DNA of 64,000 bases from a bacterium (GTDB lineage Bacteria; Zhuqueibacterota; Zhuqueibacteria; Zhuqueibacterales; Geothermadaptataceae), in NCBI GenBank assembly GCA_024275575.1, contig JAJRYV010000117.1, positions 62,001-126,000 on the forward strand, read 5' to 3'. Below are positions 42,486-52,603 of this stretch, in pieces. The notes beneath the pieces were generated by a model, which was given only the letters and a program-made list of their open reading frames with translations, was not told the DNA's origin and ran no database searches. Within the stretch, counting starts at the first letter, position 1. Each line of letters opens with the position of its first letter. Both the position numbers and the translations under genes were made by a program.

Positions 42486-44551
42486 TTGCTGTTTTGTTTC
42501 CTGTTTAAAGCAAATTCAATTGCCGCATCAAAACCGGCAAGAGATTTTTCCAGCGGCCAGTTTTTGATGCTTTGCAGCGCCTTGTGCTGAAGATTGCGGC
42601 AATACTTTTCGTCGTGCAGCAATTTATCGAGAATTTTCGCCAGCGCACTGCTGTCCTTTTCCGGAAAAATCAAGCCGTTGATTTCATGCTGAATCAGTCC
42701 GCCCTGTCCCGCGCCCACAGCGTCGCTGAGAACGATAGCACAGGACTGGCACATGGCCTCATTGACCACAAACCCCCAGGGTTCCTTAAAACGCCCGGTG
42801 GTGATGGAGGGCAACACAAAAACATCGGCAAGCGCGTAATATTTATATAGTTGCGCATTTTCGACGTAGGGCAGGAGCAGTCCATTTACCTCATTTTTAA
42901 ATGTAGTACGCAGTTTTTCTTCCATCTTCCCCGCACCGATAATCAGCAAACTTACTTCTGCCGGGTCGAGTTTTGAAAAGGCCGCGAGCAATGTTTCAAG
43001 GCCTTTTTCTTCGACCAGCCTGCCGATAAAAAGGATGACTTTTGCGGTTCTGATGCCCAGTTCGCTGCGCAATTTTTCGATTTCAGCAGCCGGAAAGTGA
43101 TGCAAAAAAAGTGTGGTATCGTGTGCCTGATAAGCCGGAAATATTTTTTGCCGGTCAATACTTTTCTGCCTCAGATAATGCGTAACATGGTCGCCGTAAA
43201 CCACGATGGCATCCGATTTTTTGTAGATGAAATCGACCAGTGGCCAGGCTGCCTTGTGAAATCTGGTTTGCAAATCGTGCCACAGACCGGTCCATAAAAT
43301 AAAAGGCAGGCCGTGAATTTTTGCTGCGACAAATGACAGTAGCAGTGGCAACGGGTCGTTGATGCATTTGATGATAATATCCGATTTTCGCCGGAAAATC
43401 AGTGGCAGTAATCCCGGCGTCAGGCGCAAATGGGGCGCGAGCTTCAAACCCTTGAGGTAGCGTCCATCGAATTCACCCAGGGCTTTGCTGCCCAAGCCGT
43501 CGTAGTAGTTTTCATCTCCCGCAGAGAAAAAGAGAAACTCAATGTCATATTTTTTCGCCAGCTCTTCGAAGAGTTTACGGCGGTAATGGGTGCAGACATT
43601 GAAAATAAATTTAATGCGCGTTGCATTTCTTTTCGGGCGGTATTCCTCGAATTTCACGTTAAAAATACCACAGAGGTGTCCGGTTTGCACAAGTATTTTT
43701 TGTAAGCGACGGACGAAATAGCGCCGCCCGAGTAAAGATTCAAATGGCAAGATAAGCGAAAATACCACTATACCTGCCGTCGATTTAAAGAACCGGTTAA
43801 AACTCTGCCCCTTGCCGCTGTGCAGTTTTTTACGAATTTTCGTATAGCTGAGCCCACCGCGGAATGCACGCCGCAATAACCAGCGAATATTCACGCGTTC
43901 ACAGGGAAAATACTCCCGGACAAGCGCACCATCGCAGCAGAAAAAAAGATGGCCGTCATTCTGCATGCGGGCGAACAGTTCCACATCGCTGCCGCCGAGA
44001 CGGCCAAATGCCGGGTCGAAGCGGTAGGGCGCCAGACATTCACGTCGGATAAAAGCATTGCTCGTGCGGGTTTGCGCATAAGTCAGGCGGGCGCCATCGG
44101 CCGGGCGCGGACGTTGAAAACAGTCTTCCCCCTTCAGCCAATGTCTCACATCGGATTCGAACTGCGGCAGTACCGGGCCGAAAAAACCGGCAGCGGAAAT
44201 TTTCCGGCTCATTTGCCAAAAATTTGCCAGCCAATCGCGTTCAGCTTCTTCGTCATCATCGATGAAGGCCAGCCATTTACCACGCGCAAGCTGCAGCGCT
44301 TTATTGCGTGCGTGTGATATGTTTTGCCGCGGCTCGATGCTATATTTTAGCGGAATTTCCGCCCGCCCGGTTATCTGCAGAGCCGGTTTACCGCTGCCCT
44401 GCACGTCATTATCAACGATGATTATTTCGCATTTCAAATGGGCTGCCGCAGTTTGATTGTGCAGGCTGGCCAAAAGCCTGCGGAGCCCCTGCGGGCGTTG
44501 ATACGTCGCGATGCAGATGGAAATATCCGGAGTAAAGTCTTTTTTGTCCAA
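42482..44551 (-). CDS. Fused GT2-GT4 glycosyltransferase
   Basis: A 689-residue protein with two transferase domains. Residues 1-260 are GT2: DISICIATYQRPQGLRRLLA, ISHARNKALQLARGKWLAFI and DDDEEAERDW with the DxD motif. Residues about 310-689 are GT4 (GT-B fold): VCTHYRRKLFEELAKK, then VILFIGRLVEEKGLETLLAA and KEPWGFVVNEAMCQSC. One protein can thus add two successive sugars. A basic hydrophobic bridge near 250-300 joins them. The start is TTG, 3 nt beyond the polymerase stop. The fused order is unusual, and each domain alone is common; linkage specificities cannot be read. Confidence 0.85.
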   Translation of the reverse strand: MDKKDFTPDISICIATYQRPQGLRRLLASLHNQTAAAHLKCEIIIVDNDVQGSGKPALQITGRAEIPLKYSIEPRQNISHARNKALQLARGKWLAFIDDDEEAERDWLANFWQMSRKISAAGFFGPVLPQFESDVRHWLKGEDCFQRPRPADGARLTYAQTRTSNAFIRRECLAPYRFDPAFGRLGGSDVELFARMQNDGHLFFCCDGALVREYFPCERVNIRWLLRRAFRGGLSYTKIRKKLHSGKGQSFNRFFKSTAGIVVFSLILPFESLLGRRYFVRRLQKILVQTGHLCGIFNVKFEEYRPKRNATRIKFIFNVCTHYRRKLFEELAKKYDIEFLFFSAGDENYYDGLGSKALGEFDGRYLKGLKLAPHLRLTPGLLPLIFRRKSDIIIKCINDPLPLLLSFVAAKIHGLPFILWTGLWHDLQTRFHKAAWPLVDFIYKKSDAIVVYGDHVTHYLRQKSIDRQKIFPAYQAHDTTLFLHHFPAAEIEKLRSELGIRTAKVILFIGRLVEEKGLETLLAAFSKLDPAEVSLLIIGAGKMEEKLRTTFKNEVNGLLLPYVENAQLYKYYALADVFVLPSITTGRFKEPWGFVVNEAMCQSCAIVLSDAVGAGQGGLIQHEINGLIFPEKDSSALAKILDKLLHDEKYCRNLQHKALQSIKNWPLEKSLAGFDAAIEFALNRKQNSN

Positions 44552-44554
44552 GTT

Positions 44555-45895
44555 TCAGGCTCGCGTTTTTTCGTTTGCCGATGGCTCCGGGGTGTTGGCG
44601 GCAAAATCACGGTGGGCGGCGATACAGGCCATGATCAGCACCACCAGCCAGCCGAGACTGGAGCTACGGCAAAAACTCGTTTCAACGTAATTATTGAGAA
44701 TTTGCGCCAGCATCATAAAAAAGCAAACAACGCCCAGTTCTGTCTCCCGCAACATCAGACGCCATGATTGACGCGTCGATTTGATGATAAAAAAAAGAAA
44801 AATCAGCGCACCGGCAACGCCGAGTTCGTTGAGAATATCGAGATAGCCATTGTGCGCTTGCCCCGGGTCCCAGCCCAATTGCTGAATCAGGTGGCCGGCG
44901 ATATCATTGCTGCTGATCCAGAAACTGTTGTAACCCGAACCGAAGACGGTTTGGGCGCCGATATTTTCGGTAAACGCTTTCCACAAAATCGTGCGTCCGG
45001 TGAACGAAGTATCACGCTGCAAGGTGGAAAAAACCATTTCATCGAGGCTGGCGTTTTGGAAATTCAGCATCCAAAACAAAATGAGAAGTACGGGAATGGG
45101 CAACAACAGGATTTTGATTTCCCGACGCAGAGGGAATTTGAAAACAGCCCACCAACTGAAAATGATCAAAAAAATCACCAGCGCCGTCTTGCTGTTGCTT
45201 TTGAGCAGCAGCATAAAGGCCGTCGTTAAAATGATCAGAGTATAAAACCTGGTTTTCGCGGATTTTGCCTCCGAGAGCGCGGGCAGCCATAATATCATCG
45301 CCAGCACAGTAACTTGCCCGAGAATGTTTTTATGGGAAAAAATGCCACGCCAAGCACCGGTTGCCGGTTCGATTGTCATCGCCGGGCGAATAAAAGCGGC
45401 AAGTATCGAGGCGAGTAAAGCGGTCGCAAAAAGAAACCGTAATAGCGTGAGTATTTTCTTGGGTGAATCCGCAGGCAGCAACGCGCACCAGATCACCAGA
45501 AGAAAGCCGGCAAATTGCGCCCAGCGCTTGAATGCGACAGCGGGCGAGGAAGCCCAGAGCACGGTGAGCCCGGTATAGATGACCAGCAGTACCAGCATTT
45601 TATTTTCATTGACGAACTGCTTCGTCGCACCGCGGCATCGCAGCAAAGCGAAACCGGCGAGCAAAAACGCCAGGCTGAAAATGATGCGCTTGTTCATATC
45701 GCCCATAGCCTGCAATTGCATTTTAGTCATACCGGTTCCGAGACGGGGCGAGGGCATAAAAAGCACGAATGCAATGATCATCAACAGCGGCAGAAAATGC
45801 AGCAGCGGTAGCCACTCTCTGCGCATTTGCAGTAAAAAACTCTGCCCCGCCGGAGGCAAATCGTCATGTGTTTTTTTTGGATGAATTGAAGCCAA
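44555..45895 (-). CDS. Wzy_C-type O-antigen polymerase/ligase
   Basis: A 446-residue polytopic membrane protein with about 10-12 hydrophobic helices. The Wzy_C/O-antigen ligase motif is DPGQAHNGYLDILNELGVAG (about 330-350), with the conserved His. The region IFSHKNILGQVTVLAMILW shows the usual SHKN-type motif of this family. It should polymerise or ligate repeat units in the periplasmic leaflet. It sits between the GT2-GT4 fusion and the WecG-type gene. This is the second such protein in the window (the first is at 11761-13128), so the two loci likely build different polymers. Confidence 0.88.
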   Translation of the reverse strand: MASIHPKKTHDDLPPAGQSFLLQMRREWLPLLHFLPLLMIIAFVLFMPSPRLGTGMTKMQLQAMGDMNKRIIFSLAFLLAGFALLRCRGATKQFVNENKMLVLLVIYTGLTVLWASSPAVAFKRWAQFAGFLLVIWCALLPADSPKKILTLLRFLFATALLASILAAFIRPAMTIEPATGAWRGIFSHKNILGQVTVLAMILWLPALSEAKSAKTRFYTLIILTTAFMLLLKSNSKTALVIFLIIFSWWAVFKFPLRREIKILLLPIPVLLILFWMLNFQNASLDEMVFSTLQRDTSFTGRTILWKAFTENIGAQTVFGSGYNSFWISSNDIAGHLIQQLGWDPGQAHNGYLDILNELGVAGALIFLFFIIKSTRQSWRLMLRETELGVVCFFMMLAQILNNYVETSFCRSSSLGWLVVLIMACIAAHRDFAANTPEPSANEKTRA

Positions 45896-45992
45896 TGCTG
45901 ATCTCGGTCATGTTCACAAAGCGTCCTTGCTGAGCTCAATGCATCCTCAGCGGGAGGCTTTTACGCAATATTTTTTAGTTAAAGATAGGGGT

Positions 45993-46844
45993 TCACTCCC
46001 GCGTCGTCCTGCTGCGAATCCGACGACGTGAGGCGCGCCATTTCACCCCGACTTCCCGCATAATCGCCAGGATAAACAAAGGGTTGTAAATCAGATAGCG
46101 CATCCACAGACGGCGTGGTTCGTATAACAGGCGAAAGAGCCATTCGAAGCCGTGATTGCGCATAATCGGGGCGGCCTGTTTTTTGGTGCCGGCGTGAAAC
46201 TCGAAAGCTGCGCCAACCGCCGCGAGCACCGGTGTTTGCAATCGCGGGCGCATTTTCGCCATCCATTTTTCCTGTTTCGGGCTACCGATGGCGATCCACA
46301 GCACATCGGCCTGGGCCGCGTTTATTTCAGCGATATGGGTTTCTTCCTCAGCCGCTGTCAGCGCCCGGAAAGGCGGAGAGATTTTGCCGGCGATTTGCAG
46401 AGTGGGAAAATGCCGCAACAAGTTTTTTTCGAGGGAATCGAGAACGCGTTTATCGCTGCCGTAAAAAAAATGCCGGTAACCCGCATTTTCGCTCAGCGCA
46501 CAAAGTTTCAAAAACAAATCCGGCCCGTAAACTCTTGTTTGCAAAGGGGTATCGGTAAACCTGGATAACCACACCAGTGGCATACCGTCGGCGACGGACA
46601 GGGTGAAATTTTCAATGGCACGATTGAGTTCGGCATCAAACTGTGAGCACATGATGGTGTAGACATTGGTGAAGCCAACAGACATCGCCGAGCGGTCACG
46701 AATCGCGGTCTCGATTCTGGCGATGGTTTGGGCATAATTCACGAGATCGATGCGTGTACCGAGCACTTCGGCGGTGCGTGGCTGGTTTCCCTGAAAAATT
46801 CCTCTTGCGGCAATCGATTCGAATGGAGTATCCTGGCTAATCAT
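45993..46844 (-). CDS. WecG/TagA/CpsF-family glycosyltransferase (GT26)
   Basis: A 283-residue GT26 protein. Core motifs: GTRIDLVNYAQTIARIETAI, FTNVYTIMC, SVADGMPLVWLSRF with the catalytic Asp region, ADVLWIAIGSPKQEKWMAKM (GxPxQE) and HGFEWLFRLLYEPRRLW. The family adds the second sugar (often ManNAc-type) to undecaprenyl-linked GlcNAc. A C-terminal basic tail is probably membrane-associating. It overlaps the Wzz stop by 1 nt (TGATG), so it is translated straight after it. No priming phosphoglycosyltransferase was seen, so that enzyme must lie elsewhere. Confidence 0.9.
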   Translation of the reverse strand: MISQDTPFESIAARGIFQGNQPRTAEVLGTRIDLVNYAQTIARIETAIRDRSAMSVGFTNVYTIMCSQFDAELNRAIENFTLSVADGMPLVWLSRFTDTPLQTRVYGPDLFLKLCALSENAGYRHFFYGSDKRVLDSLEKNLLRHFPTLQIAGKISPPFRALTAAEEETHIAEINAAQADVLWIAIGSPKQEKWMAKMRPRLQTPVLAAVGAAFEFHAGTKKQAAPIMRNHGFEWLFRLLYEPRRLWMRYLIYNPLFILAIMREVGVKWRASRRRIRSRTTRE

Positions 46845-48271
46845 CAGTTCCTGTGTAATTCTGAATGAATTCCTTCTCCGCCTAATAATGCGGCTGTAAC
46901 CCGTTGCATCGTCGATTGTTCTGCGTCTGGGTTTTCGACGGAATATTTATGTACGTAATGCGTGACAAAAGCAACGCTCAGGCCGCTGAACAATCCAACG
47001 AAAAGCGAGATAATAAAACCGATCCGCCGCTGCGGACGCGAATGGTGAATCGGTACCAGCGCCGGGCTGACGGTGAGCACCCGGATGCCGTGCTGCGCTT
47101 TTTCCATCGAAAGGCGGGCGTTATCGCGCTGGCGCAGAAGCATGGAATAGAGTTCACGCGTATCCGCGATACCGCGGGAAATTTGTGTCAATTTATAATC
47201 CGTGGTCGAAAGTTTCCTGATTGCAATGCGCACACTGTCCATCGCTATCTTTAATTTTTGTTCCTGCGATTCTAACACTTTGATGCTCGTCTCTTCCTGC
47301 TCAATGATGTCATTGATTTCTTTTAAAAACTTTTCCTCGGCTGAGGCGATGCGGCTTTCCACCTCGACGACTTCACTGTAAGTCGGTGAAAAATTACGTA
47401 ACAGCTCATCACGCTGTGTCTGTAAAGTATATAATTCCGTCTTTAATTTTGTTAAATATTCAGCCCGGCTGGGACTGTCGCTGATCTCGGTCGCCGGAAT
47501 GACGGTTTCCTTGCCTACCTGTACTTTCTCACGCATGATCGCCAGGCGCGATTCCTTGCCGATGCGTTTTGTCTGGAGGTTGTTCAAAATCGACTGGTAG
47601 TCCGAAAGTTTGGCCAACAGCAGCGTCCCCTGCGATTTCGGTTCTACCAATACCGCCGTATTTTTAAAGCCGCTTTGTTTTGATTCCAGGGCCTGCAGCC
47701 GCTTGTCTGCTTCCGCAAGCTGGTTTGAATAAAACTCGTAGGCCTCGGTTTCCCGGAACAGGTCAGTGCGGTATGTCCGATAGGATTTGATCACCTGTTC
47801 AAGAATTCGGGCGGCCACATCAGGAGCAAAGCTTTCATAACGCAAGCGCAGAACTGCGGAATTGCTCAATTGTGTGAGGCGAATATTCTCACGTAAATTC
47901 TCAATACATTCTTCGCGGACAAAACGCAGGTCTTTTTCATCGAGTGGTAAATCATCGGTGGTAAAATTATCGAGCCCGATAGCTGTGATGGTCATTTCGG
48001 CGACAGGCCGGCTTTTAATGATTTGTATTTCCGCATTGATCCAGTCGAGTTTGTCGAACAGATTGGGGATATTGACGCGAAAAAGCATCGCCTTTTCAGA
48101 GTCGTTTAGTTTCTCCAGCAAGATATCAGCCACAGATTCATATTTTTTCGGCATCAGCAGGAGAATGAGCACTCCCAATAATGTAATACCAGTCGTTATT
48201 GCGGCGATAAGTCGCTTGCGCTGAAAAATGATCGAGACAGCTTCGAGCAGGCGGCTGTTCCCTGTTTCCAT
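46844..48271 (-). CDS. Wzz/GumC-type chain-length/copolymerase protein
   Basis: A 475-residue inner-membrane protein: N-terminal transmembrane segment (LIAAITTGITLLGVLILLLM), periplasmic alpha/beta base (about 45-160), long coiled coil (about 190-400), and a C-terminal helix after the PxxP region (PIHHSRPQRRIGFIISLFVG). It controls polymer length and connects the inner-membrane machinery to Wza. The ORF track begins at 48313, but the ATG at 48271 has AGGAG 6 nt upstream. There is no fused BY-kinase domain (no Walker A), and no separate kinase gene lies nearby. Confidence 0.88.
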   Translation of the reverse strand: METGNSRLLEAVSIIFQRKRLIAAITTGITLLGVLILLLMPKKYESVADILLEKLNDSEKAMLFRVNIPNLFDKLDWINAEIQIIKSRPVAEMTITAIGLDNFTTDDLPLDEKDLRFVREECIENLRENIRLTQLSNSAVLRLRYESFAPDVAARILEQVIKSYRTYRTDLFRETEAYEFYSNQLAEADKRLQALESKQSGFKNTAVLVEPKSQGTLLLAKLSDYQSILNNLQTKRIGKESRLAIMREKVQVGKETVIPATEISDSPSRAEYLTKLKTELYTLQTQRDELLRNFSPTYSEVVEVESRIASAEEKFLKEINDIIEQEETSIKVLESQEQKLKIAMDSVRIAIRKLSTTDYKLTQISRGIADTRELYSMLLRQRDNARLSMEKAQHGIRVLTVSPALVPIHHSRPQRRIGFIISLFVGLFSGLSVAFVTHYVHKYSVENPDAEQSTMQRVTAALLGGEGIHSELHRN

Positions 48272-48490
48272 ATGAAACTCCTGGCTAAAATTGAAATTTT
48301 TTTGATACACCATGCCGGCGTATTATCATCAGGTGAAGTATCTCGTTCGGCAGCTCACGCACATTACTGCGGGCTTCATCTAAAAGTAACTGGAAACGCC
48401 GCAGTATCTTGCCTGCCGCAATGAATGGCTGGATTCTACAATTGACAAGCAAGAAGAAAATCTCGCCATGGATATGGCTGAACAGATACT

Positions 48491-49201
48491 TTACTGCCAG
48501 AGCAGAGCACGTACGTAAACATCGATCGGGGGTAAAATTGTGCTATAAAATTGACGCATAATCTTATTGGCATTGCCCAAAGTGGTGGCAGGGACAAATA
48601 TTAAATCGCGTGCCTGGACATATCCCAGTTTTTGCACCGCATTGCGTTTCGCAATCGGCCGCAGGTTGAGAAAAAACTCCTGTTTATCCGTCAGGCCATC
48701 ACCGCGGATCAGCAGGACATGGCTCAGTTTTGCCATATCCGTCGGCCCGCCGGCCACCGTCAACGCCTGCAGATAAGTCATTTCATTGTCGAGTGGATAC
48801 ACGCCAGGTTCATTCACCTCCCCGAATACAAAAACTTTCTGGCTGGCAAATTCTTTGACAAAAACTGTGACCTCGGGATCGATGACAAACGCTGTATAGG
48901 CTGTTGTGATGACGCTGTCGAGCTGGGCAGGCGTTAAACCGGCTGCGGTCACATCACCAATACGTTCGAGGGTAATACGTCCGTCCGGTCGCACGGTTTG
49001 CTCCCGGGAAAAACGTTCGTTTTTATAGAATTTCACTTCGATGATATCACCGCAGCCAAGGCGGTATGCCGGGAATGTTTTTACTGATGGGGCAACAGCG
49101 GTACGGTTCGTGGAGAGCGCAGGTGCGGAAACGCCGCAACCCGCTAAAAAATAAATCCCTGCAAGCAACAGAGTGGATAAGATATGCTTTTCGACCATCA
49201 T
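48491..49201 (-). CDS. Wza-type outer-membrane polysaccharide export lipoprotein
   Basis: A 236-residue lipoprotein of the polysaccharide biosynthesis/export family. The signal ends in the lipobox LAGC (LSTLLLAGIYFLAGC). The Poly_export domain is YRLGCGDIIEVKFYKNERF, and the SLBB domain is VFVFGEVNEPGVYPLDNEMT. It should form the outer-membrane channel for the polymer. It lies 219 nt upstream of Wzz and heads the locus. Two adjacent ATGs (49201 and 49198) are possible starts, with GAGAAGAGAG upstream. It is short compared with E. coli Wza, typical of GumB/EpsA-like members. Confidence 0.9.
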   Translation of the reverse strand: MMVEKHILSTLLLAGIYFLAGCGVSAPALSTNRTAVAPSVKTFPAYRLGCGDIIEVKFYKNERFSREQTVRPDGRITLERIGDVTAAGLTPAQLDSVITTAYTAFVIDPEVTVFVKEFASQKVFVFGEVNEPGVYPLDNEMTYLQALTVAGGPTDMAKLSHVLLIRGDGLTDKQEFFLNLRPIAKRNAVQKLGYVQARDLIFVPATTLGNANKIMRQFYSTILPPIDVYVRALLWQ

Positions 49202-49489
49202 TCTCTCTTCTCCGCTCCCTGGAGAAAAATAGCTGTGAACAGATTATATGGTTGCAAAAATCGCGGCTTATGCAAAGGCATCCCTTCCGGCAACCAGTCG
49301 ATTTTTGTTCAGAACGAAATTTTCATTGATTTTGCAGGTTTTACTAAACCATGAGTATTAAAAAATTACCATCGTCGAGCCCAAATGCTGAAACCTATTT
49401 TAAAATGGGTAAATCAGTCTGTTGTCATTTGGCTAATATTATCTAAATTGTAGGAAACTGGCGGGAAAATATGGGCAGGATTGTAGCGC

Positions 49490-51382
49490 TTATTCCAAAT
49501 AAGTATAGCCGGCGATACCCTGGCGGTAAATCTCCAAAATCCGACGCGCCTCCGGCATGGCAATCTGTTTCTGCCGCAACGCTTTTTCAATTTTTTTGCG
49601 AAAATCGGAGACCAGTGATTCATCGTTGAAATGAACATATTGCAAAACATCGCGCACCGTGTCGCCATCTTCGACATGTTCGATGGAATAAGCTTGTGTC
49701 TCCTCATCCCAGGAGATATGCACGGCGTTGGTATCGCAGAACAAATTGTGTAAATCGCCGAGAATTTCCTGATAAGCACCGACCAGAAAAAATCCCAGCA
49801 GATAGTTTTGCTTATCCTCAAGTTCATGCAATAACAAGGTCTGCCGGGTGCCGTTTTCATCGATAAACAGATCGATTTTGCCGTCTGAATCACAGGAGAC
49901 GTCGGCGAGCACGGCGTGCCGCGACGGTTTTTCATCCATTTTTTGAATGGGAATTGTTGGAAAGAAATGATTGATCGCCCATGTATCTGGCAGCGATTGA
50001 AAAATAGAAATATTGCAGAAATAAACATCGGCGAGTTTTTTTTCCAAACGCGCCAGCTCCACCGGAATGGGGTCCATTTGGCAGGCCATCTGCCAGATTT
50101 TTTGCAGCGCCACCCAGTAGTAAGATTCGGCAAGCGAGCGCCAGTGCAGGTTCAGGTAGCCGAGGTTGAAAAGATCGAGAATTTGTTTGCGTAAATCGAT
50201 AATATCATGATAAACCTTGCGAAAATTATCAGTCGTAATTTCTTCGTAAGCCTCTTTCAAAATTTGTAACTGCAGTGGCATATCATCATTATCGGTTATG
50301 GGCAGAATGCAGCAGGGCACCTCGGCAACCCCGAGAACATTGGTGATCAACACAGAGTGGTAAGCCGTCAGCGCCCGCCCTGCTTCAGTGATGATGATTG
50401 GTGGGGTAATTCCATTTTCTTCACAGATATTTTGGAATTCATAGACCACCGTATTGGCATATTCCTGTATGTTATAATTTGTCGAAAAGGAACGATTTGA
50501 ACGCGATCCGTCATAATCCACCGCCAATCCGCCGCCGGTATCGATGTATTTCAAGTCTGCGCCCATTTTTTTTAATTCGACATAATACTGGCCGGCTTCC
50601 CGCAACCCGTATTTTAGCGTGCTGATACAATTGACCTGGCTGCCGATGTGGTAATGAATGAGTTCGAGGCAGGCCAGTTTATCATATTTTTTCAGCATCT
50701 CGATGGCGCGCGTAATCTCGATAGGCCCCAGGCCGAATTTCGAGCGGTCGCCACCGGATTCAGCCCATTTCCCGGCTCCTTTCGAGCTCAACCGCAAGCG
50801 GATGCCGATACTGGGAACCACCTCTGTTTTCTGTGCCAATTCAAACACCAGCGCCAGTTCAGAGAATTTTTCGATGACGATTATGATATTTATCCCCAGT
50901 TTTTTCGCTGCCAGCGCCAATTCGATAAATTCCGCATCTTTATAACCGTTACAAATGACCAACGTCTGTTGATCCATCACTAACCCCATGACCATGAGCA
51001 ATTCGGGTTTTGAACCCACTTCCAGACCATATTGGTAGTCGCGTCCGAAATCGACAATCGATTCGACGACCTGCCGCATCTGATTCACTTTCACCGGATA
51101 CACACCCTGGTAGCAACCGGCGTACTTTAATTCGTCGATTGCCCGGGAAAAAGCGCTGCAAATCTCCCGCATCCGTTCGAACAAAATATCTGAAAATCGC
51201 AACAGAATGGGCAATTGAATACCACGTGACTGCAGTTCTTCGATTAAAATTTTCAAATCGATCTGATCTTGCGAATTGCGTTTCGGCATAACGGTCACAT
51301 TGCCTTCATCGTTGATCCCGAAAAAACCGTCTCCCCAGTTGTCAATATTATAAAGCGCAAGCGAGTCTTTTGTCGTCCACAT
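49490..51382 (-). CDS. speA: Biosynthetic arginine decarboxylase
   Basis: A 630-residue PLP-dependent fold-III (alanine-racemase-like) arginine decarboxylase, converting arginine to agmatine for polyamines. The start is set at the ATG 51382 (MWTTKDSLALYNIDNWGDGF), where known SpeA proteins begin, rather than 51436. The PLP lysine is in YQGVYPVKVNQMRQVVESIV (about residue 80-100). Gly-rich IDTGGGLAVDYDGSRSNRSF and IITEAGRALTAYHSVLI hold the phosphate and substrate sites. The long C-terminal part has the usual SpeA layout. It stands alone on the minus strand with 291 bp to the Wza gene. Confidence 0.92.
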   Translation of the reverse strand: MWTTKDSLALYNIDNWGDGFFGINDEGNVTVMPKRNSQDQIDLKILIEELQSRGIQLPILLRFSDILFERMREICSAFSRAIDELKYAGCYQGVYPVKVNQMRQVVESIVDFGRDYQYGLEVGSKPELLMVMGLVMDQQTLVICNGYKDAEFIELALAAKKLGINIIIVIEKFSELALVFELAQKTEVVPSIGIRLRLSSKGAGKWAESGGDRSKFGLGPIEITRAIEMLKKYDKLACLELIHYHIGSQVNCISTLKYGLREAGQYYVELKKMGADLKYIDTGGGLAVDYDGSRSNRSFSTNYNIQEYANTVVYEFQNICEENGITPPIIITEAGRALTAYHSVLITNVLGVAEVPCCILPITDNDDMPLQLQILKEAYEEITTDNFRKVYHDIIDLRKQILDLFNLGYLNLHWRSLAESYYWVALQKIWQMACQMDPIPVELARLEKKLADVYFCNISIFQSLPDTWAINHFFPTIPIQKMDEKPSRHAVLADVSCDSDGKIDLFIDENGTRQTLLLHELEDKQNYLLGFFLVGAYQEILGDLHNLFCDTNAVHISWDEETQAYSIEHVEDGDTVRDVLQYVHFNDESLVSDFRKKIEKALRQKQIAMPEARRILEIYRQGIAGYTYLE

Positions 51383-51609
51383 TTTATGCTCAAATTGGAA
51401 ATCGTTCCAGGTAAAAAATAAAGCGCAAATGTGCACAAATTAATTTTCTCGTTCAAGAGAATTTCATCGACTTGTTGAATATCCCCGGGATTGCGATTTG
51501 CGAATTCCTATGAGCTGATAAGACGAGCAGGTTGAGCAGGCGTATTGATCAGATATCGACAGACCACTTCAATTGGCAATGCAATGGAGTGTGAAAAGTA
51601 GAATCGGCG

Positions 51610-52533
51610 TTATGATTTACAAATTTCACTGCAAATTTTAACTTTGTTGCCGCCTGTTTTTTTAGCGAGATAAAGGGCTTTATCTGCCTGGTCGATAATT
51701 TCCGTCGAATTGGCCGGAGCGCCGTCTTTCCACATGGAAACACCGATAGAACAAGTAATACTGATCTCGGTATCACCGAGCAGGATTGATTCATCCCCGA
51801 TGGTCGCGCGCATGCGTTCGGCCAGGCGGATCGCATCGTCTTCCTTACATCCGGGTAAAACGACGAGGAATTCTTCGCCGCCAAAGCGGCCGATACTATC
51901 GTATGGCCGCAGGGAGTTTTGCATACGATTGACAGCCTGTCGTAAAACTTCATCACCGGCGAGATGGCCGTAACAATCATTGACATCTTTGAAATGGTCG
52001 AGATCGATCATCATTACGCTGAGAATGCCCTTCTCGCGCCCGGATCGGTTAATTTCCTTTTCCAGAATTTCAAAAATGGCCGCCCGCGTCCAGCCCCCGG
52101 TAAGCGGGTCATGATTCGCCTGATACTGAATGGCATCGCGAGCCCGAACCAGGTCATCCTGCAACTCGAGTATGCGATTGCCGGCGCGCAAGCGAGCACG
52201 CAATTCCTGATCTTTGAAAGGTTTAGTCATAAAATCATCGGCGCCGGCATCCATCCCCTGGAGAAAATCCGACATCTGATCCCGTGCCGTGAGCAGGATG
52301 ATATAAACATAATCCTCTCTCGTCGATCTGCGGATTTCCGAACAAACGGATATACCGTCCATTTCCGGCATCATCCAGTCGAGAATGGCCAGTTTCGGGC
52401 CATCATCTTGCAGTAAAAGCTCCAATGCAAGCGTGCCGTTGTTGGCTGCCATCACTTCATATCCCCATTTTGACAGCCGCATTTGCAGCAGTTTATTCAG
52501 ATATTGATCATCATCTGCTATCAAGATTTTCAA
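51610..52533 (-). CDS. Response regulator diguanylate cyclase (REC-GGDEF, PleD-like)
   Basis: A 307-residue protein. The N-terminal receiver (1-120) has the phospho-acceptor Asp in LAILDWMMPEMDG and the usual acidic pocket (IADDDQ). A helical linker leads to a GGDEF domain with the active-site GRFGGEEFLVVLPG. Just upstream is RPYD, the RxxD inhibitory (I) site for product feedback, at the expected five-residue spacing. It should make c-di-GMP when phosphorylated. Start is TTG with AGGA about 8 nt upstream. The partner kinase is not adjacent. c-di-GMP commonly controls polysaccharide export, so control of the loci in this window is plausible but unproven. Confidence 0.92.
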   Translation of the reverse strand: MKILIADDDQYLNKLLQMRLSKWGYEVMAANNGTLALELLLQDDGPKLAILDWMMPEMDGISVCSEIRRSTREDYVYIILLTARDQMSDFLQGMDAGADDFMTKPFKDQELRARLRAGNRILELQDDLVRARDAIQYQANHDPLTGGWTRAAIFEILEKEINRSGREKGILSVMMIDLDHFKDVNDCYGHLAGDEVLRQAVNRMQNSLRPYDSIGRFGGEEFLVVLPGCKEDDAIRLAERMRATIGDESILLGDTEISITCSIGVSMWKDGAPANSTEIIDQADKALYLAKKTGGNKVKICSEICKS

Positions 52534-52603
52534 AATTTCATCCTGTCGGTTGCACGGGGCTGTAAAACAGATAGCCGGGCTATGTTCACAGAGAAAACGG
52601 AGT

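Noticed and set aside
49414-50133. 239-residue minus-strand ORF
   Set aside because: It is an alternate frame over the end of arginine decarboxylase, which has clear family motifs.
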